Shown here one piece after another: positions 1 through 9,948 of a stretch of 64,000 nt of DNA. The stretch lies in NCBI RefSeq assembly GCF_963576675.1, contig NC_088912.1, forward strand, positions 58,660,895-58,724,894, given 5' to 3'. Numbering within the stretch: position 1 is the stretch's first letter; the number at the start of each line of letters is the position of its first letter. This stretch comes from Euphorbia lathyris (Eukaryota > Streptophyta > Magnoliopsida > Malpighiales > Euphorbiaceae). The position numbers and the translations under genes are program-made. The notes beneath the pieces were generated by a model, which ran no database searches, was not told the origin of the DNA, and was given only the letters and a program-made list of their open reading frames with translations.

Positions 1-1
1 A

Positions 2-1545
2 GTTTTCAAACTTGGGACCTTGGATATGATTCTAGGCCTGGCATGGCTAAGTTCTCAAGGGGAGGTCATTCATAATTGGAAGCATAAATGGATGAAATAT
101 CAGTATAAGGGTTAGAGTGTTGAGTTGAAAGGAATTTCTCCGGACTATGGGTCTCTTACCGACGATCCTCTAGGATTATGGTTGGAAGGGAGCAGTGTTA
201 AACATATGCTGGGGAATTACGCATCCACAACAAAACAGGAGCCCTCATCCGCTTTGACAGAGCTCCTAAAGCAATTTGCAGCACTCTTTCAAGACCTAAT
301 TGGTCTCCCCCCTAGGCGGAATCATGATCATGCAATCAACCTTCTGTCGGGACAAGGACTGGTGTTCACCCGTATAGGTATCCTCACTTTCAGAAAGAAG
401 AGATTGAACGGCATATTACCGACATGCTAGCTACCGGAGTCATTCACCCCAGTCAAAGCGCCTATTCTAGCCCTGCCTTATTGGTTAAAAAGAAGGATTC
501 TTGGTAGCGGCTTTATGTCGACTACAGAGCACTCAACAAAGTTACTGTGCCAGGTAAGTATCCCATTCCAGTGGTAGAGGAATTACTTGATGAACTCAGT
601 GGTTCCATGTTCTTCTCTAAGATCGATTTGAAGTCTGGTTTCTATCAAATACGAATGAGGCAAGTGGATGAAGCGGAAAAAGCTTTTAGAACCCACGACG
701 GACACTACGAATTTCTGGTCATGCCATTTGGGCTCACAAACGCCCCCTCTACTTTTCAAAGCCTTGTGAACGAAATGTTCCGACCATGGTTGAGGGGATT
801 TGTCTTAGTATTCTTCGATGATATATTGGTTACATATTCAACATCTTTCTCAAGTTTTGCAGGTCCTTGAATATCAACAGTTAAAGGCCAATAAAAATAA
901 GTGTTCGTTCGGGCAGACTCAGATTGAATATCTGGGACATGTGATCCTTTTAAAAAGCAGTCCAACAATGGCCGACACCAAAAAATGTCCAGGGAGTTCG
1001 TGGTTTCTTGGGACTGACGGGCTATTACAGGAAATTTAATCCTTGATTATGGCAAAATCGCTCACCCGCTCGCTAACCTCACTAAGAACAACTATTAGTG
1101 GAGTGACTCGGTTGACGCCACTTTCGAGGAATTAAAGCGCAGACTCACTTCATCTCCTGTTTTGGCTCTGCCAAATTTCTCGCAACCATTCCTCATTGAG
1201 TGTGATGCCTCTGGTAGCGGGTTAGGAGCAATATTGATGCAACAGGGTAAGGCCATCGCTTATTTTAGCAAAGGGTTGTCTAATCGTAACCTAGCAAAAT
1301 CGGCATATAACAAGAAATTGATGGCTCTCGCCATGGCTATCCAGCATTGGCGCCCTTATCTTTTGGGTAGGAAATTCATCATTCGCACTGATCAAAAGAG
1401 CCTTCGACACCTTCTTGAGCAAAGGGTCACAACAGTAGATCAACAAAATTGGTTAGTGAAACTTATGGGATACCAATTCGAAATACAGTACAAGACGGAG
1501 TCGATAAACAAAGCAGTCGACTCTCTCTCTCTCTCGACAACATGA
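2..1545 (+). pseudogene. Chromovirus PRO tail, reverse transcriptase and RNase H (degenerate)
   Basis: The first 60 bases read as the end of an aspartic protease (DMILGLAWL at about 25-52). RT follows in broken frames: [10 protein letters not shown] near 520-550, [11 protein letters not shown] near 625-657, and the catalytic FFDDILV at 811-831, the chromovirus form of the YxDD box. RNase H covers 1162-1545 with CDASGSGLGAILMQ. An in-frame TAG (505-507) interrupts RT, a frameshift follows the catalytic box, and the thumb region continues in another frame from 818. It would copy element RNA into cDNA if intact. Domain identity is secure; function is clearly lost. Confidence 0.85.
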
Positions 1546-1558
1546 CACTGGTGATTAT

Positions 1559-3127
1559 TTGGACAATCAGCTAGTTGACAAGGCCAAATGTGATATTACC
1601 TTGTCTCATATTCAAGCTTCCTTACTTGCTGACCCCAATTCCAAACCAGGTTATCTCTTGAAGCAGGGAATTTTGTATTACAAGGGTAGACTAGTTCTGT
1701 CCCCCACATCTAAATGGCTCCCTACACTAATAGCCGAATTTCACAACACTCCTACAGGTGGGCACTCCGGGTATTACCGAACTTACAAGCGGATAACAAT
1801 TTTTATTGGTCTGGTATGGTTAAAGCAATGGTATGGTTAAACAAGTTCAACTCTATGTGCAGCAATGTGAAGTTTGCCAAAGGTACAAGTCCTCTACACT
1901 TGCCCCGGGCGGTTTATTACAGCCGCTCAAAATTCTAGATGTTGTTTGGGAAGAAATATCAATGGATTTTATTACAGGGGCTTCCCAAGTCTAAAAGGTT
2001 TGAAGCAATTATGGTGGTGATCGACAGGTTGAGCAAATACGAACACTTCATCTCTCTCAAACATCCTTACACAGCTAAGAATATAGCTGAAATTTTTGTT
2101 CGTGAAATAGTTCGCCTACATGGCTTCCCCAAATCAATTATAAGTGATCGTGGTCCCATCTTTCTGAGTAACTTTTGGAAGGAATTGTTCCGTTTACAGG
2201 GCACTCGCCTCCAACACAGTTCCGTCTACCATCCGGAGATTGACGACCAAACTGAAGTCGTTAACTGCTGCTTTGAAAACATATCTACGATGCTTTGCAT
2301 CTGGCCATCCCAAACATTGAGCCAATTGGTTAGCTTGGACCGAGTTTTGGTACAATTCTACATTCCATGTGTCAACAGGTATGACTCCTTTTGAGACTGT
2401 CTATGGCCGCAAGCCACCAACAATTTCCCAATACATTTTGGGTGAGGTTCAAGTCGAAGCGGTGAGACGAGAACTGATGGATCGGGAAGAAGCTATCAAA
2501 CAATTGAAACACCACCTTGGCACTCTCAACAGCAAATGAAGTTGCAGGCAGATAAAAAGCGCAGGAAGTGCATTTCGATGTTGGTGAACGGGTCTTCCTT
2601 AAACTCAGACCCCATTGACAGCAATCTGTGGCTCGTCTCATTTGTCCCAAGTTATCAACCCGGTTCTATGAGCCCTTCTAGATTTTGAACAAAGTGGGCT
2701 TTGTGGCTTATCGCCTCCAACTCCCTGATTCTTCTCGCATCCATCCTGTATTCCATGTTTCCTTGATCAAGAAAGCCATGGGAGCTCAGGTGGCCTCCCT
2801 ATCACTTCCACCCGAACTCGAACTTGATGTGGCTGATAAGGTGGTTCCAGAGGCTGTTCTCGCCACTCGGTGATCCAAAAACAAGGGGATTCTATTAATC
2901 AGTGGCTTGTGAAGTGGAGCTCAGAAGATACTGCCGAGGCCTCTTGGGAAGATGAATTTACTATCCGCAGCGAGTTCCCTACCTTTTGTCTTGAAGACAA
3001 GACTCTTTCTGAAAAGGGTGGCAATGATAGAGATTATGCTACTGATGGGCCTATTAATGAGTTGTTGCAGCCCCTGGGCCCTAAGGTTTGGCATGTTTAC
3101 TCTGGACGTAAGAAGGTTGCTCCATGA
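1559..3127 (+). pseudogene. Chromovirus integrase and chromodomain (degenerate)
   Basis: The zinc-binding region is partly readable (FHNTPTGGHSG near 1738-1772). The catalytic core shows the first Asp in [12 protein letters not shown] (about 1957-1992), the second in IISDRGPIFLS (about 2139-2171) and the Glu in DDQTEVVN (about 2243-2266), so the DDE residues remain visible despite later frameshifts near 2285 and 2520. After an integrase C-terminal segment (2685-2873) a chromodomain is readable at about 2870-2985 (QWLVKWSSE, ASWEDE). Several frames are needed to follow it, so it is not translatable as one protein. Confidence 0.82.
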
Positions 3128-3398
3128 GTTGGCTTTATAGGGATTATCTATAATAGAATGTTTTAGTTAGTGAGGGCATGCTTATTATTGTGAATCATTT
3201 TGGTATGCTATTGTTGCAGAGGCTCTGATTGGTTAGAGTAGAGAGGGGATAATCCTTCCCTGTGGGGACTAGGTCCATCACCTCAGTTCAGTGTAATACA
3301 GCTACCTCTTATCTTCTTATCGGAAATAACAACTCCATTTTACTATTTCATGTTGTTTGTTTCACTGTTCCATTGATTTCATTTTGAGAGTTTCATCA
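3025..3398 (+). repeat. Probable 3' LTR of the chromovirus remnant
   Basis: A purine-rich stretch (GAAAAGGGTGG) just before 3025 could be the polypurine tract. It is followed by TGATAGAG, and the segment ends TTTCATCA at 3398, giving a 374-bp TG...CA unit. It overlaps the end of the chromodomain reading frame, as is common in short-LTR chromoviruses. The partner 5' LTR is outside the window, so the borders rest on TG/CA ends and position only. Confidence 0.4.
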
Positions 3399-3830
3399 GG
3401 TTTTTTAAGTTATACTTTTTTTTATGATTAATTTTCCGAGAAATGGTAATATAAATATATTTGAAGATTATATATTATTTTGTAATATAATAATTCAGAA
3501 TATTATTGTTGATAATGTTCTACTTAAATTTGAAGTTTTTTTTAACTTAATAGATTAAGTGGATTTTTTGGTTTAATTTAAATTTTTATTTAGTGTTATC
3601 AAACAAGTTAAGAATTATATGTACTTAATATATTAAATTTAACTATTTAAGTGCTTATTAAGGTTATCAAACACTCCCTTACTGCATTGTTAGGAACTCA
3701 CCACAATCTCTTGAAGATATGTTAAGATAAGAGAAATTTCCACAATCTTTAAAAAAAATAAAAATTGTACGAACTAGCTTGTCATTGCTTCCTTTATTTC
3801 CTTGTAGTTTTTTTCTTTTTAGCATAACAG
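3399..3830. other. AT-rich DNA without recognised gene
   Basis: No coding potential is visible. The stretch ending near 3680 (TTATCAAACACTCCCTTA) resembles the terminal sequence of common plant MITEs, but I could not find a matching inverted end, so no element is called. Confidence 0.4.
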
Positions 3831-4758
3831 ATAAATACATCAATTATGTAAAGGATAAATGAAAAATAAATGCAATTAGGGCAATCAACCTAATGAAAGG
3901 GAATGTAGTCTAGAAGCTTGTCTCATCTAATCTATTGCAGTCAGCTTATTTCCTAATCATAATTCTCTATTATGTTAGTAAGATTTTATTGCTTTTACAA
4001 TGAATAATTCAAAACCTCTAACACGAGATGATAAAAATTAAACACAAAGCAATTACAATCATGATTAAGAAGACAATGGCCCTGTTTGATAAGAGTTTTT
4101 TGAGGTAAAATTAGAGGCTTGAGCCACTTTAGAGGTTTTGACTAGTCAAAACTCTAATAGTGGTGTTTGGTGAAGAGAGGTTTGAAAGAACTTATTGGGT
4201 CCAAAAAGCTAATTTTGAAAAAATTGGTTTTAGGAGCTTTTTCAATTAGGTCATTGCTCCATCTCTTTTTAATGACATTTTTACCTCTAATTACTACCAT
4301 TTAAACCCAAAAAAAAAGCTTTACCATATTTTTATTTGTCATTTTTGCTATTAGCAATCAGCTAAGTTTTACCAAACAAGTTTACAAAATTAGCTAGTCA
4401 AATCAGCTAACCAAAAGGTAATCAACTAACATCTAATGTAATCAGCTAACAGCTCTTTGCCAAACAGTGACAATATGACTGAACAATGCAGTAGGCATCA
4501 TTGCTTAAACTAGCACAATGGATAAATACATCAATTATGTGAAAAAGAAATGCAATTAAGGCAATCAACCTAATCAAAGGAAATGTAGTCTAGAAGTTTG
4601 TCTGACCTAATCTATTGCCGCCAGCTTATTTCCTAATCATAATGCTCTATTATGTTAGTAAGATTTTATTGCTTTTACAATGATTAATTGAGAACCTTAC
4701 TGTCATGATTAAGAAACAATATGACTAAACAATTAAGTAGGCATCATTGCTTAAACTA
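3831..4758 (+). repeat. Tandem segmental duplication, left unit interrupted by a MITE
   Basis: About 235 bp starting ATAAATACATCAATTATG at 3831 recur from about 4522 to 4758 in the same orientation. Long shared blocks include a TCTAGAAG segment and CTTATTTCCTAATCATAAT, and both units end in CATCATTGCTTAAAC. The left unit is stretched to about 680 bp by the insertion at 4078-4471. The right unit is uninterrupted at the corresponding point and so preserves the empty site. Several substitutions separate the units, so the duplication is not recent. Confidence 0.75.
4078..4471. mobile_element. Non-autonomous MITE of about 394 bp
   Basis: The insert begins GGCCCTGTTTG and ends CAAACAGTGAC, imperfect inverted termini of 11 bp. 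The flanking bases ACAAT occur on both sides, while the paralogous empty site in the right duplicate has ACAATATGAC once. The longer match GACAATGG/GACAATAT would suit an 8-bp hAT-type duplication, whereas the terminus resembles Tourist-like MITEs, so the superfamily is open. It has no coding capacity. The interior carries inverted short words such as GTTTGGTGAAG and CTTTGCCAAAC. Confidence 0.65.
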
Positions 4759-4888
4759 CGCCCACTCAAAATAATGAGTTTTTCCATCCCTAACAACATC
4801 AGTAAATTCCTATACACCATATGGACATAAGACTCTTCTACAACCATAAGAGCTCTCCTATTTGCACAAAGAGTAAACAAATTATTAT

Positions 4889-5531
4889 CATAGTTGTTAA
4901 AGGTGCAAGACGCACTAAGGTGATAAGGGGTCCTGGAGCCTGGGGCTCAAGGCACAATCCAAAGCATGCGCTTGAGGAACATGAGGCGCAGCAAAAAAAA
5001 AACACACTTATGACCACCCAAACAAAATGAAACCACATAAAAACATAATACTAAATCATAAATGTCAAAAACACCAAGTTAAGTTCATACTTCATAGAGA
5101 CATTAACATATACTTATAGTCTTAACCTAAGTACCTAACTAATGCTACTAAACTAATAACCATTCATTGTCAATTGATATTCTTCTGTGTGTCTGTCGCA
5201 GTTTCTATTTGAGTGGAGTGGAGGAGACTCTTCTTTATGTGACTGCTCTTAATCCCTCACTAGTCTTTTTGTAGTTATGTGTCTTGATATTCTTATTTAG
5301 ATCAAGGGTTTAAGATTAATCTTATTTAAATTAGATTAGGTTGAGATTAGTCAAACATTTGTTTTACACAAACCAGTAAAAAAACTAACCCTAGTGAAAA
5401 CACAAAGGCGAGCCTTGATTCACGCTTCGAGACCTAGGCGAGAGCCTTTTAAACAGGGCCTCACTTTCTGCAATCAAGGCTCACTGCCTTGAGCCTTGAG
5501 CCTTGAGTGAGGCGTGCCTTTAACAACTATG
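4889..5531. mobile_element. Fold-back MITE of 643 bp with 8-bp target duplication
   Basis: The termini are a perfect 15-bp inverted repeat (CATAGTTGTTAAAGG at 4889-4903 and its complement ending at 5531). The element is flanked by ATTATTAT at 4881-4888 and 5532-5539, an exact 8-bp duplication typical of hAT-superfamily insertions. Beyond the perfect ends, both arms are rich in GGCTCAAGGC/GCCTTGAGCC words and remain roughly complementary for about 100 bp. The reading frames inside it are by-products of these arms. No transposase is present. Confidence 0.8.
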
Positions 5532-5539
5532 ATTATTAT

Positions 5540-6858
5540 GACAAATGTTCTAACTTTGTAGTTGATATAACTTGTTCTAAAAATAATTTTGACTTAGAGA
5601 ATGTCATTCATTTCATTTACGAAATGTGTGCCTTCCATTGTTAGGTCCACATCAGCACATTGGAAGACATTCACTACTGATGCATTTCTAATTGGGTAAT
5701 AGTTGCAAACATAATAATGCAATGCCAATAGTGTAACATAATGGTTATATTGCTTCAAAAATTTCCTGCTAATCAAGGAAAAATAACCCAAATTAACTCC
5801 AAACTCAATCTAATTGGAGTTGGCCATCATGAAGACACCATTTTCCCCCATTCTAGTTGGTTCACCACAAAAGCCACTAATTATGCCGCTAAAGCATTCT
5901 TCACCAAGTCTTCTTCATTGTTATACCTTGAATATGCAGAGGCTTCTATTATGAAGCATTTTCTGGTAAATGTTAGTTACCAGATGTGTACAATCTGAGT
6001 GCTACGGAAAAAATGTCGCTACCGATGGCAATAAGTTATGAAGTGAAACATGATGGTCCCAAAACCAAAGGACAAGAACTACATCTACATCATCCATATT
6101 CAGCTATGGTCCATTATTCTAGTCACAGTTCAGTTGTGCATGCTAAGAGCCTGCATCACTATATTTCAGTTCTCTTCTATTACAAGTGCATGAGCCCAAG
6201 CCACTTGAAAGGATTTGCAGAGCCATGCACAAGCTTAGCACCTGGTTCAATCTTTCCGCCACTTGCAAGTTTAAAGGAAATAGATGGGTTGTTTCTGTCC
6301 TAATTCTTCGCATAAGAAAAGTATTAAATCACTAGCAAAGACGTAGGTTAATTTTGATAAGAAACTTACTTAGTCTGATCAATTGTGCTTAACCTCGCAA
6401 AGGGAAATTATTCCACCGAGATTATGGCAGCATAACCATTATTTGTATTACTGGATGATCATCTGAAACAAGAGGCAGGATATTCTCTCCCGCAATAAAT
6501 CCTAACAAATCAAAACCCAGTGCCCATGGGTTATGAAAAGGCAATTCCCCTATACTGCACTAAAACTTGCAAATAAGACCTCAGCTATTTTATATTTAAG
6601 GAAAACTACAAGCTAAGAAATCCATCCCAAGCAGCAATCATTTTGGGATCACATAATGAAAACTGCAAACACACGAAAAGCTCCACCTGGCAAATCTCAA
6701 AATTTATACATTAAACTAATCTACAATTCATGAAACAATCGCAAGAGTTAATTTGTGATCCTAACATAGCCAACCGAACCATATAGAATTCAGTGATATA
6801 TTGATTCATAAAACAGAAGATGCATAAATAGAAGCAGAAAGAGAGAAACATGACATAC
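5540..6858. other. Unassigned region
   Basis: This 1.3-kb segment lies downstream of the CYSTM-like gene as that gene is transcribed. Plus-strand reading frames at 5741-5998 and 5986-6303 (85 and 105 residues) show no motif I recognise, and their codons do not look convincingly coding. I looked on the minus strand for a terminal CYSTM exon (a Cys-rich membrane tail) and did not see one. It may hold the missing 3' end of that gene, decayed host sequence, or nothing functional. Confidence 0.4.
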
Positions 6859-7250
6859 CAGCCTCGGAAAAAAGAGAAACAGCTACCAGAATTATCTTGG
6901 TAATGGTGATGCTCATAATGATAATGCTCGTATTGAGGTTGACCAGGAAGCGGAGGTGGCGGATAACCTTGGGCGAAATAACCTTGATACCCTTCGTAGG
7001 GTTGTCGCGGCCCTGGTGGAGGGTACCCAGGTGGTGGATAACCTTCGTAAGGTGGCGGTGGTGGTGGCGCTGATGGAGGGTATCCAGGCGGAGGCGGCGG
7101 AGGATATGGTGGCAAATACCCTAATTAAATTCAACAAATTCGAATCAAATACTAAACTGAAAAGTTGATGCGAGGAGAATATATTAGAGAATAGAGTTGA
7201 CCTGGTCCTGGAGGAGCATAGTGTTCATGGGGAGGTCTCTCGTAACTCAT
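6859..7250 (-). CDS. CYSTM-like proline/tyrosine-rich protein, 5' two exons
   Basis: Two exons are readable. Exon 1 (7202-7250) encodes MSYERPPHEHYAPPGP. A GT...AG intron occupies 7121-7201 (81 bp). Exon 2 (6859-7120) encodes a run of PPGYPP/PPPYEGYPP repeats, a His/Tyr-rich segment (EHYHYEHHHYQD) and SGSCFSFFRG, and ends at a donor-like TG|GTATGT. In the CYSTM family this N-terminal layout precedes a short Cys-rich membrane-anchoring tail (typically ..GCLAALCCCC..); these are small plasma-membrane proteins linked to stress responses. That last exon is not evident downstream. Reading through the donor gives about 50 hydrophobic, Cys-containing residues to a stop near 6711, probably intron sequence. 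The gene may be truncated or its last exon very distant. Family assignment is by motif recall. Confidence 0.65.
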
Positions 7251-7458
7251 TTTCTGATGTTGATCGGAGAGCGCGAAAGATGACAAAGATAAAAAGGGGT
7301 ATTCTGGGTTTGAACTAGTTTTTTTTTTTCTCTCTCTTGTTTTTAATTGAATAATAATAATCATAGTTTTTTTTTTTTTTTTTTTTGTTAAGAATGCTAA
7401 AATTTCAGGATTTTTTCTTAAAATAATGCTTATTTTGGCATTATTGATGAAGGTAGAT
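7251..7458. other. Upstream region of CYSTM-like gene with T-tract
   Basis: This is the presumed 5' leader and promoter side of the minus-strand CYSTM-like gene. It contains a T20 tract at 7367-7386 and a short TAA microsatellite near 7351-7360. No clear TATA box in the expected orientation stands out. Confidence 0.35.
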
Positions 7459-7747
7459 CCGGGTTAAACTTATTGTATACTGTAATGCTAAAAAAATTAA
7501 CCCGGGTTAGTTGAAACCGGTGATCCATTCACCGGTTTCAAAATTTGTGAAGACCCCGGTATTTCATTTACCGCGGTCACTGCCATGTCTGCCACATGGC
7601 AGTTAGAAGACCGGTTAATGATTAACCGGTCTCCTGACACCGGTGATTCATTTACCGGTGTCACTGTGCGTGGTGAGATTCGCACGCCAACTCTGCTTCC
7701 TCCTTTGGGGAAGCAGAGTCCGTGAAGGGCAAAATGCTGTTTTGCCC
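7459..7747. other. Cluster of eight adjacent hairpins with paired ACCGGT sites
   Basis: Within 289 bp lie consecutive inverted repeats: 7459-7467/7497-7505 (9 bp), 7511-7523/7529-7541 (13 bp, 5-nt loop), 7552-7561/7569-7578 (one mismatch), 7579-7588/7594-7603 (10 bp), 7608-7619/7621-7632 (12 bp, 1-nt loop), 7635-7644/7654-7663, 7690-7700/7709-7719 (11 bp) and 7727-7734/7740-7747. Four carry ACCGGT or a near match twice, with starts about 15 bp apart around an AT-rich centre. Such clusters occur in subterminal regions of DNA transposons, but I recognise no element here. Structure is seen directly; function is unknown. Confidence 0.75.
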
Positions 7748-7794
7748 CTTCAATTCCTAAAATTACAAAAAACATAACTTTTGAAATTCAATAT

Positions 7795-8183
7795 AATATA
7801 TATATATACACTTCATTTTCACTCTTCACTCTTTCTTACTCTTCAATTTCTACTCTACACTCTTCACTTTTCAAAGCTTTAACTCTTCCCTCTTCATTCT
7901 TTTTCTTATTCCATTATCTTATACACAACTAAATTCTCCACTTTTCGTTCCATCATCTTGAAGAATTTTGTTCCTAAAAACATTAAAGATATGTATTTTA
8001 ATTTATTTGATTTCGTATAAAATGTTGTTATTGATTTAATTTATGTACTTGTGTTATTGTTTTTGCAGTTTAAATATTTTCTGTGTTGCTCTAAAAACAG
8101 ATATGTCTATTTACAGTTAATTTATATTTAGTTATGTTGTTACACTATTGTTAGATTAAATCAGTATTTTGTAAAGTTAGATA
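7795..8183 (+). promoter_or_regulatory. TATA-like tract and pyrimidine-rich leader, no gene identified
   Basis: After the hairpin cluster an ATATATATATATACACTTC tract (about 7795-7813) precedes roughly 180 bp of C/T-rich sequence with many CTCTTCA/CACTCTT words, resembling a plant core promoter and 5' leader. An intron-like TTGTTTTTGCAG acceptor lies near 8058-8069. No reading frame follows before the retrotransposon nest begins. It could be the 5' end of a DNA transposon or of a disrupted gene. Confidence 0.25.
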
Positions 8184-8188
8184 GTATT

Positions 8189-8695
8189 TGATAACATCCA
8201 GATATTATCCGCGGGACCAAAAAGGTAATTATCCAAACGACCACGTATAGAGAGGATCGTAGAAACCATGGCGTATCAAGTAAGCTATCTAGAAGGCGGA
8301 TCATATAGATTCCTAATACGCCGTCAATGGTCAAACACTTGGGAGACCCGCCAACACGTCTTGATACGCCCAAAGAATGGCCCAGCCGATTCCCAATAAA
8401 GGCAACTAATAACTCATTAATGAGCTAACAGTTATACTTGAATAAGATTAGTAACCGCCATTAAAGAAGCATTAATGGAGACCTTCTAGTTACCAAGAGT
8501 TACAACTATATGACTATAAATAGCTTGCATCCCAAGCTATTGAGGTACACATTCACGCTCTCCTTAACCCTACTTCGTGCTTACAGTTTATTCTACTACA
8601 TTATACTGGATTTAGCATCGGAGCTTCCCCCCGCCGATCCCAACGGCGCCCCCCTCAGGGAAGATTACCGATCAAGAATTCTCCACCAGTCATCA
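8189..8695 (+). repeat. 5' LTR of the outer Tat element
   Basis: This 507-bp TG...CA repeat matches 62444-62951 and carries CTATAAATAG in sense orientation, supporting plus-strand transcription. Immediately after it, ATTGCTGCGGTGAGCGTGG occupies the primer-binding position; it resembles only poorly the TGGCGCCGT-type sites of Tat elements, so the PBS is probably decayed. Confidence 0.93.
8514..8523 (+). promoter_or_regulatory. TATA box in outer 5' LTR
   Basis: CTATAAATAG lies 326 bp into the LTR, with a plausible transcript start some 30 bp downstream. The same motif is kept in the 3' LTR at 62770-62779. Confidence 0.7.
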
Positions 8696-8755
8696 ATTGC
8701 TGCGGTGAGCGTGGAAGTTCTAATCCAAAAAAGGACTTAGTTCACAATCACAAAA

Positions 8756-8967
8756 ATGGCAAGTGGAGGGTCTAACCCCTCAACTGGAACAACAACACCG
8801 TCAATACCAATTTCAGTCAATAATCCCCAGACAAGCGCCGGCCGTATTAATCCTGATGCACCGATTATTCATGATGAAAAGGAAATGTCGCCAGATTCTT
8901 TCATGGAAGTTTTTGTAGGAGCAGTGGGAAACATCTATGGACCAGTTATGGCGGATCGATTGAGGGC
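8756..8967 (+). pseudogene. Outer Tat gag, N-terminal fragment
   Basis: A reading frame starts with an ATG at 8756 after a short leader. It encodes a Ser/Thr/Pro-rich N-terminus (MASGGSNPSTGTTTPSIP...) followed by a more ordered segment ending ADRLRA, where the copia element inserted. The frame resumes on the far side of that insertion at 53677. The segment has no catalytic motif; its position right after the LTR and before the capsid domain identifies it as gag. Confidence 0.7.
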
Positions 8968-9124
8968 TGTTGGTCCCGTGTGATTAGTTCCAAGGGGGGG
9001 TTAGGAACTAATATAACTTTTTCGCTAATTAATCTTGCTGACTCGGTTATTTTATTAAGTTGAACAACTCAGCTTAGGTGAGCTTAGCGTAAGACAGCTT
9101 TAGTCAGATGGTGACTAAGACTGT
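8968..9124 (-). repeat. Copia 3' LTR, outer fragment (before the gypsy insertion)
   Basis: The first 157 bp match 52239-52395 with few changes and stop at the target duplication ACTGT (9120-9124). The rest of this LTR resumes at 40626. In transcriptional orientation this is the distal (U5) end of the 3' LTR. Confidence 0.9.
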
Positions 9125-9694
9125 TGTTAGACAAGGTGCCGAACGGCCTCGCCCGGGCGGACCGGGGGGTGGACACCTCATGGCGACGTAAGCGGTGATT
9201 GGCGCCGAAAGCAACCAATCGTGGAATCAAGCTGCTCGGCAGGACCGGAGCTCGGAGTATGGAAGAGTCGCCACCCACGAATGGGAAAATGAACACCGAT
9301 CCCTTGCGGGAGACCGGTGAGGGTTCGGGAAACTTAGGTACGAGCCGAGAAGGCTAGCTCCTTTCCGGAGAAAGGCTACTAGGCACCCCGACATCGCCCG
9401 GTTATGAACCACCGGCCTCCTACTCAGCGTGTTAGGCGATAACAGACTAATCGCATATTTCTTTAAGTTTAAAATTCATTTGAAACCTTTTCTTTCTCGC
9501 TTTTGAAAACCATTTTTGAGCATGTCAGTGAAAGCCATTTTAGTAAAGAATCACCCATTTTGCATAATTTAAAATATATAGGAGAGAGAGGGGGATAGAA
9601 GAAAGAATTGATTTATTTACAATGTGATTTTATGTTTTAGACTATATTACATCTATGCTAATCTCACTCCCAAAACGAGTTTATTTACATGGTT

Positions 9695-9948
9695 CGTACC
9701 TTAATCGCCGTTGGAACGATTTAGGTACGTTTCAAAGCCCTGTTAATGATGATTACTCGAATCGCCGTTGGAACGACTTGAGCATTTGAAAACGTTGAGC
9801 AAACAGTTTTAATCTAAAAACGTGATTAAGCATACAAGTCAATTTATTTTATACAAAACCATTTAGTTAGGAAAGCAATTCAAAACTTCATTATTTACAA
9901 CGAAACAATTTGCAATGTTCGCTTAATCCGTCGTTGGAACGGATTAAG
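9695..9948 (-). other. Three stem-loops with a shared 9-nt loop in the LTR
   Basis: Stems at 9695-9707/9717-9729 (13 bp, one mismatch), 9756-9764/9774-9782 (9 bp, one wobble and one mismatch) and 9922-9930/9940-9948 (9 bp, perfect) all enclose (C/T)CGTTGGAA on the plus strand, that is TTCCAACG(A/G) in the transcript. The stems differ in sequence yet stay paired. They lie more than 1.5 kb downstream of the TATA box, hence inside the RNA leader. Equivalent structures are at about 23831-24084 and 38098-38351. Confidence 0.7.

Larger units (their letters stand above)
1..3398 (+). mobile_element. Ty3/gypsy chromovirus remnant, 5' part outside window
   Basis: A Ty3/gypsy retrotransposon enters at the left window edge already inside its protease and runs through RT, RNase H, integrase and a chromodomain into a probable short 3' LTR. 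The order PRO-RT-RH-INT-chromodomain is that of plant chromoviruses, whose chromodomain is thought to steer integration to marked chromatin. Many stops and frameshifts make it a dead copy. A short LTR would suit the Reina-like group, but I cannot assign the lineage firmly. The 5' LTR, gag and most of PRO are not visible. Confidence 0.88.

Noticed and set aside
4821..5038. Short frames on both strands near the fold-back element
   Set aside because: They overlap the inverted arm of the 4889-5531 element and have no independent support.
5741..6303. Two overlapping plus-strand frames as a host gene
   Set aside because: No motif, no plausible splice structure and weak coding character; left as unassigned.
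7497..7775. 92-codon minus-strand frame across the hairpin cluster
   Set aside because: Its sequence is dictated by inverted repeats and no family is recognisable.
9084..9412. Minus-strand frames of 61-77 codons in each large LTR end
   Set aside because: They lie in the U5 end of the LTR, upstream of the PBS, and show no domain; identical in all LTRs simply because the LTRs are.
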